Shown: piece after piece, positions 36,790 to 46,099 of the stretch
Layout: every line of letters begins with the position of its first letter
How positions within the stretch are numbered: the stretch's first letter is position 1
NCBI GenBank assembly: GCA_021806645.1
Contig: JAJZQX010000007.1
Coordinates: 62,001-126,000 of the forward strand
Source: Myxococcales bacterium
GTDB lineage: Bacteria > Myxococcota > Myxococcia > Myxococcales > Anaeromyxobacteraceae
DNA length: 64,000 nucleotides
Reading direction: 5' to 3'
Position numbers and translations under genes: made by a program
The notes under the pieces: generated by a model
Told to the model about the DNA's origin: nothing
What the model saw: the letters and a program-made list of their open reading frames with translations, nothing else
Database searches by the model: none

Positions 36790-38163
36790 CTAGCGCGCGG
36801 TCGGGTAGCGCCTCGCCATGGTGCGGAAGCCGAAGGCCGCCGCCAGCATGAGCAGCGCGAAGAAGCCGAAGTAGGCGGCGCCGGAGAGCCGGACGAACTG
36901 GACCAGGAAGGTGAGCAGGTTCCCCAGGAAGACGGTGAGGAACCAGATCGACATGATGGTCGAGCGCATCGAGCGCGGCGCCTGCGTGTAGCTGAACTCC
37001 AGCCCGGTCACCGAGACCAGCACCTCGGCGGTGGTGAGGAGCAGGTACTGCGGGAACTGCCAGAGCAGGCCGGGCGGGTGGCCCCCGTCGACGCGGAGCT
37101 GCACCACCGCGGCGGCCACGAAGGAGAGGACGGTGAGGAACATGCCGGCCGTCATCTTCGAGAGCGGGGCCAGCGAGACGCCGCGCCTGGCCAGCGCCGG
37201 GAAGACCACCCAGCTGAAGAGCGGGATCAGCGCCATGACCAGGAAGGGATTGAGCGCCTGCAGCTGCGCGGCGTCGAGGTCGAAGGGGCCGATGGTTGTC
37301 CCGCCGAGGGTGAACGGCCCGACGGTGCTCACCATCTGCTTCCCCTGCAGCACCCAGCTCGAGCCGGTCTGGTCGAAGAGCGCCCAGAAGACGGTGACGG
37401 CGCCGAACACCCCCATGATCCGCAAGACCGCCCGGGCTCCGTCCACCGCCTCGGCGGGGTGGCGCTCCAGCGCGGTGTCGAGCCAGCTCTGGCCGTGGCG
37501 GTGGGTGCCGAACCGGCGCACCGCGTGCCAGAGCACGTGCAGGAAGCCGTGCGGGTTGGGGCCCGACGGCGGCGCGCGGACGTAGTGGCGGGTGCCGGCC
37601 CAGAAGACCAAGGTGGCGATGGCCATGAAGAGGCCGGGGACGGCGAAGGCCACCATGGGACCGTGGCGGCGCAGCAGCCACGGGATCAGCAGCTTGGCCG
37701 TGGCCGAACCGAGGTTGATGAGCCAGTAGAACCAGCCGTAGACCTTCTGCATCAGCAGCTTCTGCTCGGGCTGGAACTGGTCGCCGACGAAGGCCGAGAC
37801 GCACGGCTTGATGCCACCCGCGCCGAGGGTGATGAGGGTGAGGCCGGCGACGAAGCCGGTGCGCGTCTCCCAGAAGGCCAGGGTCAGGTGGCCGAGCACG
37901 TAGAAGAGCGAGATCCAGAGGATGGTCCTGTAGCGCCCCCAGAAGCGATCGGCGATCCACCCGCCCAGCAGCGGGGTCAGGTAGTTCATCATCATGAAGA
38001 GGTGGTACCCCTCCTTGGCCTCCTGGTCCGGGTAGAGCAGGTACCCGGTCATGTAGACCACCAGGACCGAGCGCATCCCGTAGAACGAGAAGCGCTCGCA
38101 GGCCTCGTTGCCGACGATGTACTTCACCTGCGGCGGGTAGCGATCGGCGGCGGCTTCTGACAT
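36790..38163 (-). CDS. POT/PTR-family peptide transporter (MFS), copy 1
   Basis: A 457-residue MFS transporter with the proton-coupled oligopeptide transporter hallmark NEACERFSFYG (the E-x-x-E-R-F-x-Y-Y-G motif) in the first helix and TLGAGGIKPCVSAFVGDQF in the fifth. About 12-14 membrane segments are present. It imports di/tripeptides, or in some members other solutes, with protons. The ATG at 38163 starts MSEAAADRYPPQVKYIVG. It follows a second copy 29 bases away in the same direction and ends 8 bases from the convergent IclR-type gene. Confidence 0.9.
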   Translation of the reverse strand: MSEAAADRYPPQVKYIVGNEACERFSFYGMRSVLVVYMTGYLLYPDQEAKEGYHLFMMMNYLTPLLGGWIADRFWGRYRTILWISLFYVLGHLTLAFWETRTGFVAGLTLITLGAGGIKPCVSAFVGDQFQPEQKLLMQKVYGWFYWLINLGSATAKLLIPWLLRRHGPMVAFAVPGLFMAIATLVFWAGTRHYVRAPPSGPNPHGFLHVLWHAVRRFGTHRHGQSWLDTALERHPAEAVDGARAVLRIMGVFGAVTVFWALFDQTGSSWVLQGKQMVSTVGPFTLGGTTIGPFDLDAAQLQALNPFLVMALIPLFSWVVFPALARRGVSLAPLSKMTAGMFLTVLSFVAAAVVQLRVDGGHPPGLLWQFPQYLLLTTAEVLVSVTGLEFSYTQAPRSMRSTIMSIWFLTVFLGNLLTFLVQFVRLSGAAYFGFFALLMLAAAFGFRTMARRYPTAR

Positions 38164-38192
38164 GCGCTCAGGCTCCGGCGGGTCGGCGGGGG

Positions 38193-39512
38193 TCAGGCGG
38201 TGGCGGCCCGCCGGGTGGCGCGGTAGGCGAGCGTGACGAGGAGGAAGGCCACCGCCGCGCCCAGCATGAGCCAGGCGTAGAAGTGGTAGTAGCCCACCCC
38301 TCGCCACCGGTTGAGCCCGGCCACCACCGCCGCCAGCAGGCTGCCGCCGGAGATGGTGAGGAACCAGAGCCCCATCACCAGGCTCTTCAGCTGCGCCGGC
38401 GCCTGCGTGTAGGCGAACTCGAGCGCGGTGACGCTCACCAGCACCTCGCCCACCCCCATCAGCGCGTACTGCGGAAGCTGCCAGGCGACGTGCGGGTGGC
38501 CGCCCGCCAGCACCTGCCCCTCCACCCAGGCCGCCGCCACGAAGGAGAGCCCCGCCACGAACATGCCCACCGACATCTTCCTCAGCGGCGTCACCGCCAC
38601 GCCGGCGCGGACCACCGCCGGGTAGACCACCAGCGTGAAGAGCGGGATGAGGGCCAGCACCAGCACCGCGTTGAGCGTCTGCACCTGCCCGGTGGAGATC
38701 TCGAACCCGGCCACCACCCGGTTCATCTTGTCGGCCTGGAGCGTCCAGGCCGAGCCGTACTGGAAGTAGAGCGCCCAGAAGATCGCCACCGGGGCGAAGA
38801 TGAGTGAGATCCAGCCCACGGCCTTCACCGTCCCCGCCACCCCGAGCCGCGCCGGCGGGGCCGTCCCGCTCGCCGCCGCCGCCCTTCGTGCCGTCAGCGA
38901 GGCCGGCTTGCGGACGTACCTCCCGCGCCCCACCCAGAAGACCAGCAGCGCCAGCGCCATGGCCAGCCCGGGCACGCCGAAGGCGACCCGCGGGCCGTAG
39001 GCGTCGAAGAGCCACGGGATGACCAGCGTCGAGGCGAACGAACCGAGGTTGATCATCCAGTAGTAGAGGTTGTAGACGCGCTCGACGGCCCGGTCGTCGC
39101 CGGCCGGCACCTGATCGGCGGCGAAGGCCGAGGCGCACGGCTTGATGCCGCCGGCGCCGATGGCGATGAGCGCCAGCCCGATGACCAGCCCGACCTGCCC
39201 CTCCCACAGGGCGATGGTGGCGTGGCCCGCCACGTAACCGAAGGAGAGCCAGAGGATGGTCCTGTAGCGTCCCCAGAGGACGTCGGAGAGGAGCGCGCCG
39301 AGGATGGGGGTCAGGTAGACCGCGAAGACGAAGTACTGGTAGCCGCTGATGGCCTGGTGCTCGCCCAGTCCCAGGTTCTTCACCAGGTGCAGGGTGAGGA
39401 TCGAGGTCATCCCGTAGTACGAGAAGCGCTCGGCCGCCTCGTTCCAGGCCAGGTACCAGATCTGGGAGGGGAGGCGCGCGGCGGGGGAGGGCGGGCTCAT
39501 TTGGGGCGGCAT
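38193..39512 (-). CDS. POT/PTR-family peptide transporter (MFS), copy 2
   Basis: A 439-residue paralogue of the downstream transporter. It shares NEAAERFSYYGM in the first helix, GRYRTILWLSFGYVAGH after the second, and AIGAGGIKPCASAFAADQ in the fifth. Their co-linear similarity and adjacency point to a tandem duplication that has since diverged. The ATG at 39512 has AGGTG about 8 bases upstream; the ATG at 39500 is the alternative. It is divergent from the antiporter at 39595. Confidence 0.9.
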   Translation of the reverse strand: MPPQMSPPSPAARLPSQIWYLAWNEAAERFSYYGMTSILTLHLVKNLGLGEHQAISGYQYFVFAVYLTPILGALLSDVLWGRYRTILWLSFGYVAGHATIALWEGQVGLVIGLALIAIGAGGIKPCASAFAADQVPAGDDRAVERVYNLYYWMINLGSFASTLVIPWLFDAYGPRVAFGVPGLAMALALLVFWVGRGRYVRKPASLTARRAAAASGTAPPARLGVAGTVKAVGWISLIFAPVAIFWALYFQYGSAWTLQADKMNRVVAGFEISTGQVQTLNAVLVLALIPLFTLVVYPAVVRAGVAVTPLRKMSVGMFVAGLSFVAAAWVEGQVLAGGHPHVAWQLPQYALMGVGEVLVSVTALEFAYTQAPAQLKSLVMGLWFLTISGGSLLAAVVAGLNRWRGVGYYHFYAWLMLGAAVAFLLVTLAYRATRRAATA

Positions 39513-39594
39513 CCTGCCACACCTGGCCGCCCGGGGTGGCCGCCGCGGCGCCGCGCCACGACGAACTCGGGGTGGCTGGTACACTCGTCCCCGC

Positions 39595-41067
39595 GTGCAC
39601 GAACCGCTCGCCACCGCCCTGCTGCTCGCCGCCGCCGGGGTGCTGCTCGCCGCCGGCGTCCTGGTGAGCCGGACCTCCGGCCGCCTGGGCGTGCCGGCCG
39701 CGCTGCTCTTCCTCGCCGTCGGCATGCTGGCCGGGGCAGACGGCCTCGGCGGCATCCACTTCGGCGACTACGCGCTCACCTTCCGGCTCGGGACCGTGGC
39801 GCTGGTCCTGATCCTCTTCGACGGCGGCCTCAACACGCCGCTCAGCAGCCTGCGGGGGGCGCTGGCGCCGGCCGCGGTGCTGGCCACCCTGGGCGTGCTC
39901 GGCACCGCCGCGCTCTCGGCGCTGGCCGCGTTCCTGGTGGGCCTGCCGTTGCCGCTGGCCATGATCTTCGGCGCGGTGGTCTCCTCCACCGACGCCGCGG
40001 CGGTCTTCTCGGTGCTGCGCGGCGGCGGTGTCTCGCTGCGCGGGCGGGTGGGCCGGGTGCTGGAGCTGGAGTCGGGGCTCAACGATCCGATGGCGGTCAT
40101 CCTCACCCTCTCGCTCACCGCCGCCGCGGCCCATGGCGAGCCGCCCGGTTGGGGGCTGGCGCTGGAGGTGCTGGGCCAGCTGACGGTCGGCGCGCTCGGC
40201 GGCGCGGCCATCGGCTGGGCCGGCCGGCTGGTGATGACCCGGGCCCGCCTCTCCGCCGCCGGCCTCTACCCGGTCCTCTCGCTGGCCCTGGCGATGCTGG
40301 CCTTCGGCGTCCCCTCCCTGCTCGCGGGCTCGGGCTTCCTGGCCGTCTACGTCGCCGCCATGGTGATCGGCGCCGGCAAGATCCCCTACCTGCCCGGCTT
40401 GCGCCGGGTCCACGACGCCATCGCCTGGTTCAGCCAGGTGGGCATGTTCCTGCTGCTCGGGCTGCTGGCCTTCCCGACCCGGGTCATGGGGCAGGCCTGG
40501 ACCGGGCTCCTGGTCGGCCTGCTGCTGGCGGTGGTGGGACGGCCGGCGGTGGTGGCGGCCTGCCTGCTCCCCTTCGGGTTCACGTGGCGTGAGGTCCTCT
40601 TCATCGCCTGGGTGGGGCTGCGCGGCGCCGTCCCCATCATCCTGGCCTGCTTCCCGGTGCTGCGGGGGGTGGCCGGGGCCACCGGCGTCTTCGACCTGGT
40701 CTTCTTCGTGGTGCTGGTGAGCACGGCGCTGCAGGGCGGATCCGCCCGCTGGCTGGCGCGCCGGCTCGGCCTGGAGGAGCCGGCCGCTCCGGCGCCGCGC
40801 GCCGTGCTGGAGCTGGTGAGCACGCAGCCGCTCTCCGGCGAGATGATGGTCTTCCGGATCGCCCCGGCCAGCGCCGTGGCCGGGGCGCGCATCTCCGACC
40901 TCCCGCTGCCGCCCGACGCCGCGGTGATGCTGGTGCTGCGCGGCCGGCAGCTGGTGCCGGCGCGCGGTCGCACCGAGCTGACGCCGGGCGATCACGTCTA
41001 CGTCTCGGCGTCGCCAGCCGACGCGGCGCTGGTCCGCCTGCTCTTCGGCCAGGCCGAGGAAGCGTGA
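39595..41067 (+). CDS. Potassium/sodium-proton antiporter (CPA1, NhaP2/CvrA-like) with TrkA-C-like domain
   Basis: A 490-residue antiporter with about twelve membrane helices covering residues 5-395. The transport site is LESGLNDPMAVI, the N-D pair of CPA antiporters; SSTDAAAVFSVL and GLRGAVPIILA match NhaP-type helices. The last ~90 residues (RAVLELVSTQPLSG..., AVMLVLRGRQLVPARGRTELTPGDHVYVSA) form a TrkA-C/RCK-type ligand domain, as in NhaP2. It exports K+ or Na+ in exchange for protons. The start is GTG at 39595. Confidence 0.9.
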   Translation: MHEPLATALLLAAAGVLLAAGVLVSRTSGRLGVPAALLFLAVGMLAGADGLGGIHFGDYALTFRLGTVALVLILFDGGLNTPLSSLRGALAPAAVLATLGVLGTAALSALAAFLVGLPLPLAMIFGAVVSSTDAAAVFSVLRGGGVSLRGRVGRVLELESGLNDPMAVILTLSLTAAAAHGEPPGWGLALEVLGQLTVGALGGAAIGWAGRLVMTRARLSAAGLYPVLSLALAMLAFGVPSLLAGSGFLAVYVAAMVIGAGKIPYLPGLRRVHDAIAWFSQVGMFLLLGLLAFPTRVMGQAWTGLLVGLLLAVVGRPAVVAACLLPFGFTWREVLFIAWVGLRGAVPIILACFPVLRGVAGATGVFDLVFFVVLVSTALQGGSARWLARRLGLEEPAAPAPRAVLELVSTQPLSGEMMVFRIAPASAVAGARISDLPLPPDAAVMLVLRGRQLVPARGRTELTPGDHVYVSASPADAALVRLLFGQAEEA

Positions 41068-41154
41068 CGAGGAGCTGGTCCGGTTCCTGGAGCGCGGCAT
41101 GTGCTCACGCCGCCGGCCCGAGCTCCGGGAGCGGTTCGTGGCCCAGCCGCCGCG

Positions 41155-41535
41155 CTAGGGTTGCGGCGCCGCCCGCAGCGCCGCCACCGCCAGCAGCACC
41201 CAGCCGGCCATGAAGGCCACGCCGCCGAAGGGAGTGACGGCGCCGAGCCAGCGGAGGCCGGTCACCGAGAGCGCATAGAGGCTGCCGGAGAAGAGGACGG
41301 TCCCGGCGATGAGCAGCCAGCCGCCCCAGGTGACGGCGGCGCCGCCCCAGCGAGCGGCGGCCCAGGCGGAGGCCAGCAGGCCGAGCGCGGCGTACATCTG
41401 GTAGCGGGCGCCGGTCTCGAAGACGGCCAGCGCCTCGGGGGCCAGGCGGGCCTTGAGGCCGTGGGCGGCGAAGGCGCCGGTGCCGACGGCGATGGCGGCG
41501 GAGAGGGCGCCGGCGGCGAAGAGGAGTCGTTCCAT
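41155..41535 (-). CDS. DUF423 family membrane protein (YgdD-like)
   Basis: A 126-residue protein with four membrane helices and the DUF423 signatures GAFAAHGLKARL near the start and VTGLRWLGAVTPFGGVAFMAGW near the end. Its function is unknown. The ATG at 41535 starts MERLLFAAGAL. It converges with the antiporter. The 87 bases between them contain an open stretch ending in EELVRFLERGMCSRRR-like sequence that may be a gene remnant, not supported enough to annotate. Confidence 0.88.
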   Translation of the reverse strand: MERLLFAAGALSAAIAVGTGAFAAHGLKARLAPEALAVFETGARYQMYAALGLLASAWAAARWGGAAVTWGGWLLIAGTVLFSGSLYALSVTGLRWLGAVTPFGGVAFMAGWVLLAVAALRAAPQP

Positions 41536-41636
41536 GCCGCCTAGCCTAGTGCCGGACAGGGCCGGGCGCACCGGAACCGTCCGGGCACTCCAGGGTGGGC
41601 TGGCTTCCGGACCCGGTCGGCGCTAGAGAGATCGCC

Positions 41637-42839
41637 GTGCCTCGACTCGCCACGCTGGTCATCTTCCTCGCCGTCGCCATCGCCATCCTCGGCGGCATGC
41701 ACGGCTACATCTGGCTCCGGCTGGTCCGCGACCCCTCGCTCCCCGAGCCGTGGCGGCGAGTCCTCACCTGGGTCCTGCTCGGCGCCGGACTCCTCATCCC
41801 GGTCGGCCTCTTCGCCGCGCGGCTGGTCGGCCGCAGCTGGATACGGGTCATCCCCACCGCCGCCTTCATCTGGCTGGGGCTGGCCTTCCTGCTCTTCGCC
41901 ACCCTGCTCAGCATCGACCTGGTCCGCGCCGGCGCCTGGCTCTCCACCTGGGTCTCCGACTGGTTCCGCCGGATCCCCGAGCAGCCGCCCGATCCGGCCC
42001 GGCGCCTGTTCGTCGCCCGCGCCGTGGCGAGCAGCGCGGTGCTGGTCGCCGGCGGGGCCGGCTTGGTCGCGTTCCGGAGCGCCTCCGGTCCGGCCGAGAT
42101 CGAAGAGGTCCCGATCCGGCTTCCCTCCCTCCCGCGCACCCTCTCCGGCTTCTCCATCGCGCAGATCTCCGACCTGCACGTCGGCCCCACCATCCGCGAG
42201 CGCGAGGTGCGGCGGGTGGTGGAGCAGACCAACGCGCTCTCGCCCGACCTCGTCGCCATCACCGGCGACCTGGTGGACGGCACGCCGCGCGAGCTGTGGC
42301 ACATCGTGGCCGAGCTGGCGAAGCTGAAGTCCCGCCACGGGGTCTTCTTCGTCACCGGCAACCACGAGTACTACTCGGGCGTGGACGCTTGGCTGGAGCT
42401 GCTGCCGAAGCTGGGCATCCGGACCCTGCGGAACGAGCAGCTGGCCATCGGAGACCAGGGCGGCCGCTTCACCCTGGCGGGCGTCGACGACTGGAGCGCC
42501 GGGCCGTTCGGCAATGGCCACGGCATGGACCTGCCGCGGGCGGTGGCCGGGCACGACCCGCAGCAGCCGCTGGTCCTGCTGGCCCACCAGCCGCGCGACT
42601 TCCTGACGTCGGTGCGCGCCGGTGTCGATCTCCAGCTCTCCGGCCACACCCACGGCGGGCAGCTCTTCCCGTTCAACTGGGCGGTGCGCGCCGCCTTCCC
42701 GTGGATGAAGGGGCTCTACCGGGAGACCGTGGACGGCCGCACCGGCCACATCTACGTCTCCCGCGGGACGGGATACTGGGGCCCCCCCATGCGGCTCGGA
42801 TCCCCCCCGGAAATATCCAGGCTGATCCTGACGTCGTAG
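41637..42839 (+). CDS. Membrane-anchored calcineurin-like metallophosphoesterase
   Basis: A 400-residue protein with about four N-terminal membrane segments (1-125), a further hydrophobic stretch near 142-155, and a soluble phosphoesterase domain from ~165. Metal ligands are visible in order: ISDLHVGP, TGDLVDGT, TGNHEYYSG, LLAHQP and SGHTHGGQLFP. YaeI/YkuE-type enzymes of this layout act on lipid or nucleotide phosphoesters at the membrane. The GTG at 41637 is the last start before the first membrane helix; one at 41595 would add 14 residues. Confidence 0.87.
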   Translation: MPRLATLVIFLAVAIAILGGMHGYIWLRLVRDPSLPEPWRRVLTWVLLGAGLLIPVGLFAARLVGRSWIRVIPTAAFIWLGLAFLLFATLLSIDLVRAGAWLSTWVSDWFRRIPEQPPDPARRLFVARAVASSAVLVAGGAGLVAFRSASGPAEIEEVPIRLPSLPRTLSGFSIAQISDLHVGPTIREREVRRVVEQTNALSPDLVAITGDLVDGTPRELWHIVAELAKLKSRHGVFFVTGNHEYYSGVDAWLELLPKLGIRTLRNEQLAIGDQGGRFTLAGVDDWSAGPFGNGHGMDLPRAVAGHDPQQPLVLLAHQPRDFLTSVRAGVDLQLSGHTHGGQLFPFNWAVRAAFPWMKGLYRETVDGRTGHIYVSRGTGYWGPPMRLGSPPEISRLILTS

Positions 42840-42843
42840 ACTC

Positions 42844-43698
42844 GTGCTCATGTCCGGTCCGACGCTGGCCGTCGCACTAGCCGTGGCCCTCGGTGCGCCG
42901 CCGCCGGCCACGCTCGCGCCCGCCGGTCCGGCCTCCGGCGCCTCCGCCGCGCCGGGGCACCTGGCCTCGCGGCCCACCGCGGACGCCGCGGCGCCCAGGC
43001 CGGCCGCCGTGCCGTGGCTCCCCGACGAGCGGATGGACCTGGAGATCGACTACCTCGGCATCACCATGGGCCGGGCCCGCATCGCCGTCGCCCGGGCCGA
43101 GGGCGGCGCCACGCCCATCCGCCTCTCCTCGCGCAGCGCCGGGCTGATGTCGATCGTCACCTTTCGCCAGACGCTGGTGAGCGAGCTCGACGTCGTCACG
43201 CTCCTGCCCCGCTCGTCGGTGCTCGACGCCGTGGAGCCGGGCGGCTACAAGCACACCGACACGGCCCACTTCTACCGCACCGCCAACAAGGCGACCGTGC
43301 GCGAGAAGGGGCGCTTCGACAAGACCTACGTGGTGGACGTGCCGGAGGGGACCCTCGACTTCGTGGCCCTGGTCTTCCACCTGCGGATGCTGCCGCTCCC
43401 GGACGGCGCCACCCACACCTTCCAGGTGCTGTCGGGGCGCAAGGTCTCCAGGGTGGTGGCCACCGTGGTGAAGCGCGAACAGGTCAAGACCCGGGCCGGG
43501 AAGTTCGCGGCGGTGAAGGTGCGCGTCCCCACCGGCTTCGACGGCAAGTTCAGCGAGAAGAACCCGACCTACGTCTGGTTCAGCGACGACGCGCGGCGCG
43601 TGGTGGTCAAGATCAGCACCGACTTCGCCATCGGCCGGGCCGAGGCCGAGCTGACCAGCTACCAGCCCGGGCAGGCGTTGGTCGAGCCGGCCAAGTGA
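42844..43698 (+). CDS. DUF3108 periplasmic protein
   Basis: A 284-residue exported protein. Hydrophobic residues 4-16 and a long Ala/Pro-rich segment precede a domain beginning PDERMDLEIDYLGITMGRARI, followed by LDAVEPGGYKHTDT and GRKVSRVVATVVKREQVKTRAGKFAAVKV, which fits DUF3108. This family is found in the periplasm of proteobacteria, and its role is unknown. It starts at GTG 42844 or, giving a slightly shorter signal, ATG 42850. It lies 4 bases after the phosphoesterase and is probably in one operon. Confidence 0.78.
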   Translation: MLMSGPTLAVALAVALGAPPPATLAPAGPASGASAAPGHLASRPTADAAAPRPAAVPWLPDERMDLEIDYLGITMGRARIAVARAEGGATPIRLSSRSAGLMSIVTFRQTLVSELDVVTLLPRSSVLDAVEPGGYKHTDTAHFYRTANKATVREKGRFDKTYVVDVPEGTLDFVALVFHLRMLPLPDGATHTFQVLSGRKVSRVVATVVKREQVKTRAGKFAAVKVRVPTGFDGKFSEKNPTYVWFSDDARRVVVKISTDFAIGRAEAELTSYQPGQALVEPAK

Positions 43699-43720
43699 AG
43701 CGGCACCGGCGAGCAGTCCA

Positions 43721-43855
43721 GTGAACCGACGCGCCATCCTGGTCCTGGTCGCCGTCCTGGCCGCCGCGCTGGCGGTCACGCTCTGGCTGGTGGCCGAGCT
43801 GAAGACCGCCGCCGACTCCTCCGGCCCGCCCGTCGAGTCGTCCGGGGGCCGCTGA
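43721..43855 (+). CDS. Small single-pass membrane protein, 44 residues
   Basis: GTG at 43721 opens a 44-codon frame. It encodes basic residues NRR, then a long hydrophobic helix (about residues 5-24, AILVLVAVLAAALAVTLWLV), then AELKTAADSSG and a polar tail. It lies 22 bases after the DUF3108 gene in the same direction and ends 6 bases before the convergent sirtuin stop. The clear positive-inside/hydrophobic/polar layout supports a real gene, but no family is recognised. Confidence 0.5.
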   Translation: MNRRAILVLVAVLAAALAVTLWLVAELKTAADSSGPPVESSGGR

Positions 43856-43861
43856 CCGGCC

Positions 43862-44674
<813 letters not shown>

Positions 44675-44760
44675 CCCGGCAGGATAACGTCTGCCGGGGC
44701 GATCGGGTGAATCCGCCGGGCGGGGTGGCGGCGTCCAGGCGGCGCGGTTACATGCACCCC

Positions 44761-45144
44761 ATGTCCAGCGTCCTCACCGACGGCATTCGCGTCGAGGTCC
44801 GCGGCGACTACCGGCCCGACCGTTCCGAGCCGCGGCAGCGACGCTGGTTCTTCACCTACACAGTGACCATCCGCAACGAAGGGGCCACCCCGGCGCAGCT
44901 GGTGGGCCGCCGCTGGCTCATCACCGACGGCGCCGGCCGGGTCGAGGAGGTCGAGGGCGAGGGGGTGGTGGGGCGCCAGCCCAGGCTCGAGCCGGGGCAG
45001 TCGTTCGAGTACACCAGCTTCTGCGTGCTCCCCACCAGCCACGGCTCGATGCGCGGCAGCTACCGGATGGTGCGCGACGACGGCGACGCGTTCGAGGCCG
45101 CCATCGCCCCCTTCTCGCTGGTGGTCCCGGGCACGCTCAATTGA
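44761..45144 (+). CDS. apaG: ApaG/Co2+-binding-fold protein
   Basis: A 127-residue fibronectin-III-like protein with the ApaG signature: RWFFTYTVTIRNEG, RRWLITDGAGRVEEVEGEGVVG, QPRLEPGQSFEYTS and the GSMRGSY loop. Its length is that of the family. The ATG at 44761 is preferred over 44752. ApaG is widespread and linked genetically to diadenosine tetraphosphate and metal stress, but its activity is unclear. Its stop lies inside an 18-bp palindrome. Confidence 0.92.
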   Translation: MSSVLTDGIRVEVRGDYRPDRSEPRQRRWFFTYTVTIRNEGATPAQLVGRRWLITDGAGRVEEVEGEGVVGRQPRLEPGQSFEYTSFCVLPTSHGSMRGSYRMVRDDGDAFEAAIAPFSLVVPGTLN

Positions 45145-45149
45145 GCGTG
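45132..45149. terminator. 18-bp perfect palindrome over the apaG stop
   Basis: CACGCTCAATTGAGCGTG reads the same on both strands. As RNA it can fold into a 7-bp stem with an AAUU loop. It lies between convergent apaG and fpr, so a bidirectional terminator is the simplest reading. No U-tract follows. Confidence 0.45.
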
Positions 45150-45175
45150 AACTGCGACGGCCTCGCCGGCCGCCG

Positions 45176-45991
45176 CTACCAGTACTTCTCGACGTGCACC
45201 TGGCCGGGCCGGCCCTTCTCGTGGACGGTGAAACCCTCGGCGAGGAGCAGCCTGGTCATGTCCTCGGTCATCTGCGGGCTGCCGCAGAGGAAGACGTGGG
45301 TGTCCCGCGCCGTCGGCTTCCGGCCGAAGCCTTGCTCGAGCGCCCCGCCCTGCCAGAGCGACTGGACGTGGCCAGCGGCGCCGCCCCACGGCGTCGGCTC
45401 GTCCTTGGGCCGGCTCACGATGGGCAGGTAGCTGAAGTTGGGGCAGACGCGGGCCAGCGTGGTCAGCTCGGCGGTGTAGCCGAGGTCCCATGAGTGGCGC
45501 GCGCCGGAGAGCACGGCGAAGCGGCGGTCCGGGTTGGCGGTGATCCCGGTCCGCAGCATGCTCATGTAGGGGGCCAGGCCAGTGCCGGTGGCCACCATGA
45601 CCACGTCCTGGCCGTCCGGGACCTCGGCCAGCGTGAAGAGGCCGGTGATCTTCGGCCCGAGCCAGAGGCGCGAGCCCGGCCGGAGCGCGAAGAGGCGCGG
45701 CGTCAGCTCGCCGGAGCGGACCAGCGTGAGGAAGAGCTCGAGGTGCTCGCCGGGGAGCGAGGGCGAGGCGAGCGAGTAGGCGCGGCGGATGAAGCGTTCG
45801 GGATCGGCGCCCGGCTCCTCCGGGTCGGCCAGCGGCGTGCGTGGCGCGCTGGCCGGGAGCCCCACCACCGCGAACTGGCCGGACTGGAAGGTCGGCACCG
45901 GGCCCGACTCGGGGGCGATGCGGAGCACCATCAGCCCCGGGGCGAGGTCGATCCGCTGCGTGACCACCGCGTTGAGCTCGAACTTCTTCAC
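45176..45991 (-). CDS. fpr: Ferredoxin/flavodoxin-NADP+ reductase
   Basis: A 271-residue reductase with FAD-binding RRAYSLASPS, the NADP loop ATGTGLAPYMSML, CGSPQMTEDM and the C-terminal HVEKYW, whose aromatic end stacks on FAD as in E. coli Fpr. It passes electrons between NADPH and ferredoxin or flavodoxin. The GTG at 45991 starts KKFELNAVVTQ; longer readings add non-conserved residues. It is the last gene of a long minus-strand series, 108 bases after the MshEN gene. Confidence 0.93.
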   Translation of the reverse strand: MKKFELNAVVTQRIDLAPGLMVLRIAPESGPVPTFQSGQFAVVGLPASAPRTPLADPEEPGADPERFIRRAYSLASPSLPGEHLELFLTLVRSGELTPRLFALRPGSRLWLGPKITGLFTLAEVPDGQDVVMVATGTGLAPYMSMLRTGITANPDRRFAVLSGARHSWDLGYTAELTTLARVCPNFSYLPIVSRPKDEPTPWGGAAGHVQSLWQGGALEQGFGRKPTARDTHVFLCGSPQMTEDMTRLLLAEGFTVHEKGRPGQVHVEKYW

Positions 45992-46099
45992 GCCGCCGCT
46001 CCCATCTCGATCCCAATCTCGGCCGGCAGGCGCCCCGCCCCCGGCCACGCCGGAGGGACACCGGGGCAGGCACCGGTCATCGCCCGGACCGCGGACCCC

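Noticed and set aside
41068-41157. Open stretch ending EELVRFLERGMCSRRRP between the antiporter and DUF423 genes
   Set aside because: It has no start codon with a binding site and is too short to identify. It could be a gene remnant or chance.
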